DNA of 23,536 nt from an uncultured Gammaproteobacteria bacterium (GCA_903897205.1 CAIUAS010000339.1:1-23536), one strand, 5' to 3'. Counted from the stretch's first letter, positions 7,886 through 16,296 are shown. Translations and numbers: made by a program. The notes: generated by a model not told the origin, from the sequence alone.

Positions 7886-7924
7886 GTAAAGCTAGGTGTT
7901 TATGCACCTGGCTTTACTGCTTTT
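7886..7924 (+). terminator. Strong rho-independent terminator after the small lipoprotein gene
   Basis: A thirteen-pair stem (GTAAAGC-T-AGGTG at 7886-7898 with CACCT-G-GCTTTAC at 7905-7917, one T-G wobble) encloses a six-base loop and is followed by TGCTTTT. This is the clearest intrinsic terminator in the window. It implies that most transcripts of the small lipoprotein gene stop before the DUF692 gene, as would suit an abundant small product. Confidence 0.8.
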
Positions 7925-8015
7925 AGAGAGGTCATTTTTGCTTGCTAGCTCTTTAAAGATAAGGAGCAGAACAGGCGGCGATAAGACATAAGGTAGCATT
8001 TTAAAGAGAAGTCTT

Positions 8016-8864
8016 ATGAATAAATGTGAAGAACTAACAACATATTTAGGATATGGGCTTGGGCTACGGAGTGAACACTATCAATATATTCTTGCTAACA
8101 AACCTGCTGTTGATTGGTTTGAAGCTATCACGGAAGATTATTTAGTTCCAGGCGGCTATCCACTTTATTGCCTTGAACAAATTCGCGAACATTATCCCGT
8201 AGTATTACATGGCGTATCGCTTTCTATTGGCGGCACCGATCCCTTAAATCTCACTTATCTAAATCAAGTAAAACAATTGGCTGAACGCATTAAACCAATG
8301 TGGATTTCTGATCATTTAGCTTGGACAGGTGTTAATGGTTTTAATATGCATGATTTGCTGCCATTACCCTACACAGAAGACACATTAACGTATGTCGCTG
8401 ATCGAATTAAACAAGTGCAAGATATTTTAGGGCGTCAACTCATAATAGAAAATGTATCCAGCTATATTTCCTATTTACATTCTCATATGACCGAATGGGA
8501 ATTTTTGGCAACTTTGGCAGAAAAAGCTGATTGCAAAATTTTATTAGATATTAATAATATTTATGTGAGTGCTTATAACCATGGGTTTAATGCCCAAGAA
8601 TATCTACAAACTATCCCTGTTAATCGTGTCCAACAGTTTCATTTGGCAGGGCATAGTCATTTTGGTCGGCATATTATTGATACTCATGATGAGGCCATTA
8701 TTGAAGAAGTCTGGCAACTATATGCTGATGCTGTGCAACGTTTTGGTAAAGTTAGTACAATGATAGAACGAGATGATAATATACCTGAATTTCCCGAATT
8801 GTTGACTGAATTGCAACGCGCTAAAAATATCGCGGATCCTATACTTAAAGCGCTTCATTTTTAG
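8016..8864 (+). CDS. bufB: MNIO-family (DUF692) multinuclear non-heme iron peptide-modifying enzyme, BufB-like
   Basis: This 282-residue TIM-barrel protein belongs to DUF692/MNIO, whose characterised members use iron centres to modify cysteine-containing ribosomal peptides (methanobactin, bufferins, TglA-type peptides). The family pattern is intact: GYGLGLR (12-18), WFE (E36), HGVSLSIGG with H65, ISDHLAW (D99, H100), HDLLPLPYT (H112), ENVSSY (E145), LLDINNIYVSAYNHGF (D178), HLAGHS (H209, H213), DTHD (D222, H224) and IERD (E251). All expected metal ligands appear present, so I expect an active cytoplasmic enzyme. AGAGAAG lies four bases before the ATG. It is followed after 47 bases by its usual DUF2063 partner. 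The candidate precursor is the small Cys54/His5 lipoprotein upstream. The symbol reflects resemblance to bufB; the substrate is not proven. Confidence 0.88.
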   Translation: MNKCEELTTYLGYGLGLRSEHYQYILANKPAVDWFEAITEDYLVPGGYPLYCLEQIREHYPVVLHGVSLSIGGTDPLNLTYLNQVKQLAERIKPMWISDHLAWTGVNGFNMHDLLPLPYTEDTLTYVADRIKQVQDILGRQLIIENVSSYISYLHSHMTEWEFLATLAEKADCKILLDINNIYVSAYNHGFNAQEYLQTIPVNRVQQFHLAGHSHFGRHIIDTHDEAIIEEVWQLYADAVQRFGKVSTMIERDDNIPEFPELLTELQRAKNIADPILKALHF

Positions 8865-8911
8865 GTTAAGTACAATAAATTTGCCAGGTATGTTTTAGCT
8901 GAGAGGAATTA

Positions 8912-9694
8912 ATGACAAAAAATTTACACCGGTTGCAGGAAAATCTTCAAGCCTATTTGCTAACGGGTAATTCTGCCATCGCTAAAGATATCGTTAATCC
9001 TGCACAAGATACCGTAGATACGCGCCTAGCTATTTATCGGGATAGTTATTATTTATGCTTACTCAATATTTTGCGAAAAGATTTCTCTCTGTTAGAACAG
9101 GTGTTAGGCGAACAAGCATTTGAAGAAGTAGGGTTAGCATATATCAATGCTTATCCTTCCCAATATTTTACTGTTAATAATTTTGCTTTGCGCTTCCCGG
9201 TTTTTTTACAAAGCGTTTCTTCTTACAATAAATACTTATATTTAAGTGAATTAGCAGAATTTATTTGGGCATTAAATAACACCCTTATTTCAGCCGATGC
9301 AGCTATTTTAACTGTCAATGATCTAGCGCAAATCCCACCAAATAAATGGGAAAATTTGCAGTTAAAAATGCATCCATCGGTTAAGTTAATGATTCAACAA
9401 ACTAATGCTTATGAAATTTGGCAAGCTTTACAGCAAGCTAAGCCATTACCAGAGGCAGTAAAATTAACCCAAGCTAATCATTGTTTAGTTTGGCGAAAAG
9501 ATTTTATGCCATTTTCTAGTTTATTAACTCAGGAAACAGCATGGATCATTAAATCATTACAAGAGGATCAACCCTTTGCTGAAATTTGTGAAGGGTTAAC
9601 TCAATGGCTACCAGAGGAAGCGGTAGCCCAATATGCGGTTAATCATTTAATTAACTGGTTGAATCAAGGTCTATTCGTTGCCTTTCATTTTTAG
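8912..9694 (+). CDS. bufC: DUF2063 protein, putative MNIO partner (BufC-like)
   Basis: A 260-residue protein with the N-terminal DUF2063 domain (about residues 6-95). Typical features are a helix around LQENLQAYLL, RLAIYRDSYYLCLLNILRKDF, then LGEQAFEEVGLAYINAYPS and the FALRFPVFLQ segment. The C-terminal half is a divergent mixed alpha/beta region rich in Gln and Leu. In MNIO systems this partner is thought to recognise the precursor peptide and present it to the DUF692 enzyme in the cytoplasm. It directly follows the DUF692 gene and has a good AGAGG site five bases before the ATG. No DoxX-like bufD gene follows; the next gene is pyrG. Family assignment is confident, and the role follows from the pairing. 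Confidence 0.82.
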   Translation: MTKNLHRLQENLQAYLLTGNSAIAKDIVNPAQDTVDTRLAIYRDSYYLCLLNILRKDFSLLEQVLGEQAFEEVGLAYINAYPSQYFTVNNFALRFPVFLQSVSSYNKYLYLSELAEFIWALNNTLISADAAILTVNDLAQIPPNKWENLQLKMHPSVKLMIQQTNAYEIWQALQQAKPLPEAVKLTQANHCLVWRKDFMPFSSLLTQETAWIIKSLQEDQPFAEICEGLTQWLPEEAVAQYAVNHLINWLNQGLFVAFHF

Positions 9695-9703
9695 GCAACG
9701 CTT
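9676..9703 (+). terminator. Probable terminator at the end of the DUF692-DUF2063 unit
   Basis: CGTTGCCT (9676-9683) pairs perfectly with AGGCAACG (9693-9700) across a nine-base T-rich loop. The stop codon of the DUF2063 gene lies at the start of the 3' arm. Only a short CTTT follows, so termination may be partial and pyrG may receive some read-through. Confidence 0.45.
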
Positions 9704-9744
9704 TGAATATCTATTTTAAAAAATCAAATATTAGGTTTTAGCAC

Positions 9745-11406
9745 ATGACGAAGTTTATTTTTGTAACAGGCGGAGTGGTTTCATCTTTAGGGAAAGGTAT
9801 CGCTTCTGCTTCTTTAGGAGCAATTTTAGAGGCGCGCGGATTAACCGTAACTTTATTAAAATTAGATCCTTATTTAAATGTCGACCCAGGAACAATGAGC
9901 CCATTTCAGCACGGTGAAGTTTTTGTGACCGAAGATGGCGCTGAAACCGATTTGGATTTAGGCCATTATGAACGTTTTGTTCGCACCAAAATGTCGCGCA
10001 ATAATAATTTTACGACGGGCAAGGTTTATGCGAATGTTTTGCGTAAAGAACGGCGGGGCGATTATTTGGGCGGTACGGTGCAAGTCATTCCACATGTCAC
10101 GGATGAAATTAAACATTTAATTAATAAAGGCGTTGGCAAAGCGGATGTAGCATTAGTTGAAATTGGCGGTACCGTTGGGGATATTGAATCACTGCCTTTT
10201 TTAGAAGCGATTCGCCAAATGCGCATGGAATACGGTAGTGCGCGCACACTCTTTATTCATTTAACCTTGGTGCCTTATATTGCAACAGCTGGCGAAATTA
10301 AAACTAAACCAACCCAACATTCTGCAAAAGAATTGCGTTCAATTGGGATTCAACCTGATGTGTTAATTTGTCGTTCTAATTTACCACTGCCTGAAAATGC
10401 GCGCTCAAAAATAGCTTTATTTACTAATGTGGAAGAGCGTGGCGTATTTTCTTTGCCCGATGTGGAATTTATCTATGAAGTGCCCATGGTTTTACATCAA
10501 CAAGGTTTAGATGAATTAGTGGTTGAGAAATTACATCTAACGGCAAAACCTGCTGATTTAAGCGAATGGCAACAAGTCGTTGCTATGCAACGTCATCCAA
10601 CCAGTGATATTAATATTGCCATGGTAGGCAAATATATGGACTTGGCGGATTCTTATAAATCATTGACAGAAGCGCTGCGACATGCAGGAATAACCACCAG
10701 TACGCGCGTTAATGTTAACTATATTGATGCTGAAGAATTAGAACAACAAGGCACGCAATTACTAACACAGGCAGATGCAATTTTAGTGCCAGGTGGATTT
10801 GGTAAACGTGGTATCGAAGGAAAAATATTAGCAGCACAATATGCGCGTGAAAAACAAATTCCTTATTTAGGTATTTGTTTAGGCATGCAAGTTGCCGTTA
10901 TTGAATTTGCGCGCCACCAGGCAAAATTAGAAAACGCTAATAGCACTGAATTTGAACCTAATGCAAAATTTCCTGTCATTGCACTGGTAACAGAATGGAA
11001 AACCGCGCAGGGCAATATTGAAAAACGTGATAATAATTCCGATTTGGGCGGCACTATGCGCTTAGGTGGCGAACCTTGCCATTTAATAGAAAACACTAAA
11101 GCTAGAATGGTTTACGGTAGCGAAACAGTGACTGAGCGCCATCGTCATCGCTATGAAGTCAATAATCTATTTATTGATCAGTTAGAAAAAGCAGGCTTGG
11201 TTATTGCGGGGCGTTCAGCAGACGGCCAATTAGTTGAAATGATCGAATTAGCTGATCATCCTTGGTTTATTGCTTGTCAATTCCATCCTGAATTTACTTC
11301 AACTCCGCGTGATGGTCATCCATTATTTAAAGCCTTTGTTGAAGCCGCGAAAAAACAGCATAAACTTATCTTAGAAAATAAAGAGCATACCCATGAAATT
11401 ATTTGA
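9745..11406 (+). CDS. pyrG: CTP synthase
   Basis: This cytoplasmic enzyme makes CTP from UTP, ATP and glutamine, the last step of pyrimidine nucleotide synthesis. The 553 residues match the usual bacterial length. The synthetase domain starts TKFIFVTGGVVSSLGKGIAS with the P-loop-like SSLGKG. The C-terminal class-I glutamine amidotransferase domain has its nucleophile in GICLGMQ (C378) and the His/Glu of the triad in FHPE (H514, E516). The end overlaps the kdsA start by 14 bases, implying translational coupling. pyrG-kdsA-eno is a widespread gammaproteobacterial order. CTP and Kdo-8-P converge in CMP-Kdo synthesis, giving the coupling a metabolic logic. Only a weak AGG precedes the ATG. Confidence 0.98.
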   Translation: MTKFIFVTGGVVSSLGKGIASASLGAILEARGLTVTLLKLDPYLNVDPGTMSPFQHGEVFVTEDGAETDLDLGHYERFVRTKMSRNNNFTTGKVYANVLRKERRGDYLGGTVQVIPHVTDEIKHLINKGVGKADVALVEIGGTVGDIESLPFLEAIRQMRMEYGSARTLFIHLTLVPYIATAGEIKTKPTQHSAKELRSIGIQPDVLICRSNLPLPENARSKIALFTNVEERGVFSLPDVEFIYEVPMVLHQQGLDELVVEKLHLTAKPADLSEWQQVVAMQRHPTSDINIAMVGKYMDLADSYKSLTEALRHAGITTSTRVNVNYIDAEELEQQGTQLLTQADAILVPGGFGKRGIEGKILAAQYAREKQIPYLGICLGMQVAVIEFARHQAKLENANSTEFEPNAKFPVIALVTEWKTAQGNIEKRDNNSDLGGTMRLGGEPCHLIENTKARMVYGSETVTERHRHRYEVNNLFIDQLEKAGLVIAGRSADGQLVEMIELADHPWFIACQFHPEFTSTPRDGHPLFKAFVEAAKKQHKLILENKEHTHEII

Positions 11407-12232
11407 TTTTGAGATTGGATTAGATCAACCTTTTTTTTTAATTGCAGGCCCTTGTGTTATTGAGAGTGAACAATTAGCGATCGAATCGGCGGGATTATTA
11501 AAAGAAATAACCCAGCGCTTAAATATCCCTTTTATTTATAAATCCTCGTTTGATAAAGCCAATCGTTCTTCGACTAAAAGTTTTCGTGGGCTAGGTGTTG
11601 AAGAAGGATTGCGTATTTTAGAAAAAGTAAAAAAAACAGTGGGCGTGCCTGTATTAACCGATGTGCATGAAGACACGCCATTAAATGAAGTCGCCAGCGT
11701 GGTAGATGTGTTACAAACGCCTGCGTTTTTATGCCGGCAAACTAATTTTATTCAAAATGTAGCCGCGCAGGGTTTGCCAGTTAATATTAAAAAAGGCCAG
11801 TTTCTAGCGCCTTGGGACATGCAGCACGTGGTCGAAAAAGCGCGCGCAGTAGGTAATGCTCATATTATGGTTTGCGAACGTGGCGCATCGTTTGGATATA
11901 ATAATTTGGTTTCTGATATGCGTTCATTGGCTATCATGCGTGCAACGAATGCGCCAGTCGTTTTCGATGCCACTCATTCTGTGCAATTGCCTGGTGGTCA
12001 GGGGGCAAGTTCTGGCGGTCAACGTGAATTTATCCCTGTATTAGCGCGCGCAGCCATCGCTGCCGGTATTTCAGGGCTTTTTATGGAAACCCATCCTAAT
12101 CCCGATAAAGCATTAAGTGACGGACCGAATGCATGGCCGTTAGGGAAAATGGCGGCATTGCTAGAGGTTTTAAAAGAATTAGATTTATGTGTAAAAAAAC
12201 ACGGTTTCATTGAAAATGAAATTACCGCATAA
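11393..12232 (+). CDS. kdsA: 3-deoxy-8-phosphooctulonate (Kdo-8-P) synthase
   Basis: KdsA condenses phosphoenolpyruvate with arabinose-5-phosphate to form Kdo-8-phosphate, the precursor of the lipopolysaccharide inner core. The 279-residue TIM barrel carries IAGPCVIES near the N-terminus, the substrate-binding KSSFDKANRSS, VLTDVHE, NIKKGQFLAPWDM, VFDATHSVQLPGGQG and METHPNPDKALSDGPN, all at the positions expected for the DAHP/Kdo-8-P synthase family. It starts inside the last codons of pyrG, where AAGAG serves as a possible ribosome binding site. eno, whose product supplies phosphoenolpyruvate, follows 40 bases downstream. No irregularity is seen. Confidence 0.98.
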   Translation: MKLFDFEIGLDQPFFLIAGPCVIESEQLAIESAGLLKEITQRLNIPFIYKSSFDKANRSSTKSFRGLGVEEGLRILEKVKKTVGVPVLTDVHEDTPLNEVASVVDVLQTPAFLCRQTNFIQNVAAQGLPVNIKKGQFLAPWDMQHVVEKARAVGNAHIMVCERGASFGYNNLVSDMRSLAIMRATNAPVVFDATHSVQLPGGQGASSGGQREFIPVLARAAIAAGISGLFMETHPNPDKALSDGPNAWPLGKMAALLEVLKELDLCVKKHGFIENEITA

Positions 12233-12272
12233 ATTTTTTAGTAAAAAAACGTATCACAGGAGCTTAAATTAA

Positions 12273-13571
12273 ATGTCTATTATTAGCAAAATTGTTGGCA
12301 GAGAAATTTTAGATTCCCGAGGTAATCCAACCGTTGAAGCAGAAGTTATTTTAGAATCGGGCATAAGCGGCCGCGCCTGTGCACCATCGGGCGCTTCCAC
12401 CGGATCGCGCGAAGCATTAGAACTACGTGATCATGATGAACGGCGCTATTTAGGCAAAGGGGTTTTAATGGCCGTTAATCACATTAATGCTGAAATTCAG
12501 CCAAGTTTACGTGGCCAGCAAGTTGATGAACAGGAAAAATTAGATGCTACGTTGCTGGTGTTCGATGGCACTGCCAATAAATCTCGCTTAGGTGCTAATG
12601 CTATTTTAGCAGTTTCTTTAGCGATCGCTAAAGCAGCCGCCGCCGAAAAGCGGGAACCACTTTATCAATATTTTGGCCAATTATGCGGGAATAAACAATT
12701 TACCTTGCCGGTTCCCATGATGAATATTATTAATGGTGGCGCGCATGCAGATAATAATTTAGATATTCAAGAATTTATGATTTTGCCGATAGGCGCGCCT
12801 ACCTTTAAAGAAGCATTGCGTTATGGCACCGAAGTTTTTCATGCTTTAAAAAAAATATTAAAACAGCGCAATTTAAATACTGCCGTAGGTGATGAAGGCG
12901 GATTCGCTCCTAATTTAACCTCTCATAAAGCCGCGATAGAAATTATTATCGAAGCCATTCAGCAAGCAGGTTATCAACCAGGTAAAGATATTTATTTAGG
13001 CTTAGATGTCGCAAGCTCTGAATTTTATAAACAAGAACGTTACCATTTAACGGCTGAAAAACAACAATTAAGCAGCAGTGAATTTATTGAATATTTAGCA
13101 GGTTTGGTGAATGCTTATCCTATCATTTCCATTGAAGATGGTATGGCAGAAAATGATTGGCAAGGTTGGGGTTCATTAACCGATCAATTAGGGAAAAAAA
13201 TTCAATTAGTGGGTGATGATATTTTTGTTACCAACACTGAAATATTTGAGCGCGGCATCGCTGAAAAAGTGGCTAACGCTATTTTAATTAAATTAAATCA
13301 AATTGGCACATTAAGTGAAACGTTGGCCGCTATTGAAATGGCCAAGCAAGCGCATTACGCGGCGATTATTTCACATCGTTCGGGTGAAACAGAAGATACT
13401 ACGATTGCTGATTTAAGCGTAGGTACTGGCGTTGGTCAAATTAAAACAGGATCATTGTGTCGGACTGATCGCGTCGCTAAATACAATCAATTACTCCGCA
13501 TAGAAGAAATGTTGGGCGATAAAGCCAGTTATGCAGGCCGCCAAGCATTTCAATTTCTTGCAAACGATTAG
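12273..13571 (+). CDS. eno: Enolase (phosphopyruvate hydratase)
   Basis: Enolase converts 2-phosphoglycerate to phosphoenolpyruvate in glycolysis; in many gammaproteobacteria it is also part of the RNA degradosome. The 432 residues have the family length. Catalytic and metal residues are visible: E208 in VGDEGGFAPN, metal ligands D245 (LGLDVASSE), E288 (IEDGMAENDW) and D315 (VGDD), K340 in LIKLNQIGT, SHRSGETED (367-375) and K391 in QIKTGS. AGGAG ten bases upstream supports the start. The gene sits between kdsA and ftsB, an arrangement that is common in the class. Confidence 0.98.
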   Translation: MSIISKIVGREILDSRGNPTVEAEVILESGISGRACAPSGASTGSREALELRDHDERRYLGKGVLMAVNHINAEIQPSLRGQQVDEQEKLDATLLVFDGTANKSRLGANAILAVSLAIAKAAAAEKREPLYQYFGQLCGNKQFTLPVPMMNIINGGAHADNNLDIQEFMILPIGAPTFKEALRYGTEVFHALKKILKQRNLNTAVGDEGGFAPNLTSHKAAIEIIIEAIQQAGYQPGKDIYLGLDVASSEFYKQERYHLTAEKQQLSSSEFIEYLAGLVNAYPIISIEDGMAENDWQGWGSLTDQLGKKIQLVGDDIFVTNTEIFERGIAEKVANAILIKLNQIGTLSETLAAIEMAKQAHYAAIISHRSGETEDTTIADLSVGTGVGQIKTGSLCRTDRVAKYNQLLRIEEMLGDKASYAGRQAFQFLAND

Positions 13572-13580
13572 GATAGCGAC

Positions 13581-13853
13581 ATGAGAACAATCGTTATTGT
13601 GTTGGCCCTATTATTTTTAGGGTTGCAATACAAGCTCTGGTTTGAGCATGGCGGCATTTCTGAAATTTGGCAACTGCGGCAAGCCATTGCCAAACAAACT
13701 GCCGAAAACCAACAGCTTGCAGAAGGAAATGATATTTTAATTAACGAAGTCCATGACCTGCAAAACGGGACCGCCGCTGTCGAAGCACACGCACGTAATG
13801 ATTTAGGTATGACCAAGCCAGGTGAAACTTATTATCAGATTGTAGATAAATAA
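13581..13853 (+). CDS. ftsB: Cell division protein FtsB
   Basis: FtsB is a small bitopic inner-membrane protein that with FtsL and FtsQ bridges the early and late divisome. The 90 residues show the expected plan: a very short cytoplasmic start, one transmembrane segment (about 3-18, ending LGLQYKLWF), a heptad-rich coiled coil (about 28-60, LRQAIAKQTAENQQLAEGNDIL) and a short periplasmic end (ARNDLGMTKPGETYYQI). The ARxxLGM..GE motif is typical of FtsB. It begins nine bases after eno with AGGA seven bases before the ATG, so the two are probably co-transcribed. The ispD gene, often next in other genomes, is absent here. Confidence 0.92.
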   Translation: MRTIVIVLALLFLGLQYKLWFEHGGISEIWQLRQAIAKQTAENQQLAEGNDILINEVHDLQNGTAAVEAHARNDLGMTKPGETYYQIVDK

Positions 13854-13893
13854 ACTTTATAAGTATCCTTTTACTAATTGAACTACGCAGCAA

Positions 13894-13929
13894 TAGCAAG
13901 CAGAATGTCCCCTGTTGCTAGTTAATTTT
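13894..13929 (+). terminator. Probable rho-independent terminator after ftsB
   Basis: TAGCAA-G-CAG (13894-13903) pairs with CTG-TTGCTA (13912-13920) with one bulged G and an eight-base loop, followed by GTTAATTTTA. This would end the pyrG-kdsA-eno-ftsB transcript ahead of ruvC. The T-tract is interrupted, so strength is uncertain. Confidence 0.5.
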
Positions 13930-13960
13930 AAAACCACCAAATTTTTAAGCTTGAATCATA

Positions 13961-14497
13961 ATGACATTTATCCTCGGCATCGATCCCGGCTCACGTCTAA
14001 CAGGTTATGGCATTATCCGCACGGATGGTCGTCAGCATACGTATGTGGCTAGCGGTTGCATTAAGCTAACATTAACTGCCTCTATGACAGAGCGTCTGCA
14101 GCAGATATTTATGAGTTTGCAGGAAATAGTAAAAACATATTCGCCACACGAAGCGGCCATTGAGCAGGTGTTTATGCATCAAAATGCCGGTGCTGCTTTG
14201 AAGTTAGGGCAAGCACGCGGCGCTGCTATTGTGGCTTTAGCGGATGCAGCAATTCCGGTAGCTGAATATTCCGCGCGTCAGGTTAAACAATCTGTGGTAG
14301 GCTATGGTGCTGCAAAAAAAGAACAAGTTCAGCATATGGTGCGTGTGCTTCTAAATCTTTCCGGTGTTCCTCAAGTTGACGCAGCCGATGGATTAGCCAT
14401 TGCCTTATGCCACGCGAATTCCAGACAAAATGTAGGTAAAATAACCGCCCAACAATTATTAGTACGCGGCCGCTTTCGCCGTGGGAGATTGCGATGA
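13961..14497 (+). CDS. ruvC: Crossover junction endodeoxyribonuclease RuvC
   Basis: RuvC is the Holliday-junction resolvase that makes paired nicks at branch-migrated junctions during homologous recombination. The 178 residues are normal in length. The four acidic active-site residues of the RNase H-like fold are visible: D8 in LGIDPGS, E68 in AIEQVF, and D140 and D143 in VDAADGLAIALCHAN. The basic C-terminal tail (RGRFRRGRLR) fits DNA binding. No clear ribosome binding site precedes the ATG, although the family start (MTFILGIDPGS) leaves no alternative. Its stop overlaps the ruvA start as ATGA. yebC, which often precedes ruvC, is not present here. Confidence 0.96.
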   Translation: MTFILGIDPGSRLTGYGIIRTDGRQHTYVASGCIKLTLTASMTERLQQIFMSLQEIVKTYSPHEAAIEQVFMHQNAGAALKLGQARGAAIVALADAAIPVAEYSARQVKQSVVGYGAAKKEQVQHMVRVLLNLSGVPQVDAADGLAIALCHANSRQNVGKITAQQLLVRGRFRRGRLR

Positions 14498-15102
14498 TCA
14501 CGCGTTTGCGAGGAATGCTTTTAGAAAAACAACCACCTTCTCTAGTGATAGATATCGGCGGCTTGGCGTATGAATTGCAAGCATCGATGAATACATTTTA
14601 TCGCTTGCCAGAAATCGGTAGCGAAATAGTGTTGCACACACATTTTGTCGTCAGAGAAGATGCACAATCGCTTTATGCTTTTTGGGAATTGCGCGAGCGC
14701 GCATTATTTCGCACTTTATTAAAAGTCAATGGGATAGGCCCTAAGGTTGCCTTGGCAATTTTATCGAGCATTGAACCAGACCTGTTTGTACGTAGTGTCA
14801 CCGAACAAAATGCCTCGGCATTGCAACGTTTGCCTGGTATAGGTAAAAAAACGGCAGAAAGAATTATTGTCGAAATGCGCGATCGCTTAAGCGATTGGCA
14901 AATGGATGATAATTTAATAGAGTTGCCCGCTTTAGCCATCAAAGAACCCACGGCAAAAAGAGTAGAGCAAGATGCGATAAGCGCTTTAATTGCGCTAGGG
15001 TATAAACCGCATGAAGCCAGTAAAGCGATTGCGCAAATAGCAAAAGAAAATTTAACCAGTGAAGAATTAATTCGTCACGCTTTAAAAAATATGAACTCAT
15101 GA
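14494..15102 (+). CDS. ruvA: Holliday junction branch migration protein RuvA
   Basis: RuvA forms tetramers that bind four-way junctions and load the RuvB motor. The 202-residue protein has the N-terminal OB-fold (MITRLRGMLLEKQPPSLVIDIGGLAYE), two helix-hairpin-helix motifs (VNGIGPKVALAIL near residue 76 and LPGIGKKTAERIIVEM near 111), an acidic linker and the C-terminal RuvB-interacting three-helix domain (DAISALIALGYKPHEASKAI). The four-base overlaps with ruvC and ruvB indicate translational coupling and an equal supply of the three subunits. Confidence 0.97.
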   Translation: MITRLRGMLLEKQPPSLVIDIGGLAYELQASMNTFYRLPEIGSEIVLHTHFVVREDAQSLYAFWELRERALFRTLLKVNGIGPKVALAILSSIEPDLFVRSVTEQNASALQRLPGIGKKTAERIIVEMRDRLSDWQMDDNLIELPALAIKEPTAKRVEQDAISALIALGYKPHEASKAIAQIAKENLTSEELIRHALKNMNS

Positions 15103-16157
15103 TTGAATCCGATCGTATTATTAGTGCCACTACAAAGCGCGATGACGAAGTGATCGATCGCGCCATTCGTCCTACCCATTTAAAAGATTACACAGGTCAA
15201 GCCGCTGTGTGCGAGCAAATGGAAATTTTTATTAATGCGGCGCGTAAACGTCAGGAAGCCTTAGATCATGTGTTGATTTTTGGGCCACCTGGATTAGGCA
15301 AAACTACTTTAGCGCACATTATTGCTAATGAAATGGGCGTTGCTTTAAAACAAACTTCGGGCCCAGTATTAGAGCGCGCAGGCGATTTAGCGGCGCTATT
15401 AACGAACCTTGAACCTAAAGATGTGCTTTTTATCGATGAAATTCATCGCTTAAGCCCGGTGGTGGAAGAAATTCTTTATCCCGCTATGGAAGATTATCAA
15501 TTAGATATCATGATAGGCGAGGGGCCGGCAGCACGCTCAATTAAATTAGATTTACCGCCATTTACTTTAATAGGCGCCACTACACGGGCAGGCTTGTTAA
15601 CTTCCCCTTTGCGCGATCGCTTTGGGATCGTACAACGCTTAGAATTTTATAACGTGCAGGATCTCACTTCTATTGTGCAGCGTTCGGCAAATATTTTGGG
15701 CCTTAAAATCGAACTGGCAGGTGCCGAAGAAATAGCACGTCGTTCGCGTGGTACGCCTCGAATTGCTAATCGTTTGTTGCGGCGTGTCCGTGATTTTGCT
15801 GAAGTAAAAGGCGATGGTTCGATCAGTCGATCAATGGCGGATCGCGCTTTAGATTTATTAGATGTAGATGCCCTGGGTTTTGATATGATGGATAGAAAAC
15901 TATTATTAACACTCATGGATAAATTTGATGGCGGGCCTGCTGGATTAGACAGTTTAGCAGCTGCAATTGGAGAAGAACGAGATACGATTGAAGATGTACT
16001 CGAACCCTATTTAATTCAACAAGGTTATATGATGCGTACCCCACGTGGTCGCATAGCAACACGACATGCTTATCTGCATTTTAGTATGACGATGCCTGAG
16101 CGTTTAATCGCGCAAAAACAAGCAAGCATGAATTTATTGAGTGATCCGGAAAAATAA
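15099..16157 (+). CDS. ruvB: Holliday junction DNA helicase RuvB
   Basis: RuvB is the AAA+ ATPase motor that drives branch migration with RuvA. The 352 residues contain Walker A GPPGLGKTT (62-70), Walker B LFIDEIHRL (D113, E114), sensor-1 ATTRAG, the arginine-finger region PLRDRFG, and sensor-2 GTPRIANRLLRRVRDFA. The C-terminal winged helix is also present (EPYLIQQGYMMRTPRGR). The N-terminal peptide ISATTKRDDEVIDRAIRPTHLKDYTGQ matches the family. The start overlaps the ruvA stop as ATGA, and the gene ends the ruvCAB unit before the tol promoter region. Confidence 0.98.
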   Translation: MIESDRIISATTKRDDEVIDRAIRPTHLKDYTGQAAVCEQMEIFINAARKRQEALDHVLIFGPPGLGKTTLAHIIANEMGVALKQTSGPVLERAGDLAALLTNLEPKDVLFIDEIHRLSPVVEEILYPAMEDYQLDIMIGEGPAARSIKLDLPPFTLIGATTRAGLLTSPLRDRFGIVQRLEFYNVQDLTSIVQRSANILGLKIELAGAEEIARRSRGTPRIANRLLRRVRDFAEVKGDGSISRSMADRALDLLDVDALGFDMMDRKLLLTLMDKFDGGPAGLDSLAAAIGEERDTIEDVLEPYLIQQGYMMRTPRGRIATRHAYLHFSMTMPERLIAQKQASMNLLSDPEK

Positions 16158-16201
16158 GCAGAGGCCACTATACAATTCATTCGTAAATTGAAAAAAAAAG
16201 A

Positions 16202-16207
16202 TATAAT
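16202..16207 (+). promoter_or_regulatory. Candidate -10 box of the tol-pal operon
   Basis: A perfect TATAAT lies about 90 bases upstream of tolQ, just after a nine-base A-run. The best -35 (TTCGTA at 16180-16185, 16-base spacer) is poor. The predicted transcript would begin close to the inverted repeat at 16217-16244. Confidence 0.4.
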
Positions 16208-16216
16208 ATTGCCCGA

Positions 16217-16244
16217 ATCAATTAATATCCTTGTATTAATTGAT
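16217..16244 (+). repeat. Perfect 11-base inverted repeat upstream of tolQ
   Basis: ATCAATTAATA (16217-16227) and TATTAATTGAT (16234-16244) are exact reverse complements across a six-base spacer. A further CG pair (16214-16215 with 16245-16246) extends it beyond one bulged A. Placed just downstream of the candidate -10 box, it may be an operator for a dimeric regulator, a 5' mRNA-stabilising hairpin, or a weak terminator for ruvB; there is no T-tract. Confidence 0.5.
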
Positions 16245-16296
16245 CGTAATTTACAACCTAACGCAATGCCTGAATTTAGATTAACGGAGTTAAAGC

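Noticed and set aside
7982..8017. TAAGAC/GTCTTA pairing that would cover the DUF692 start codon
   Set aside because: Only six pairs with a 24-base loop; too weak to call a regulatory switch.
13568..13816. Minus-strand frame of 82 codons opposite ftsB
   Set aside because: FtsB on + has the right length, membrane helix and coiled coil; the antisense frame has no motif or ribosome binding site.
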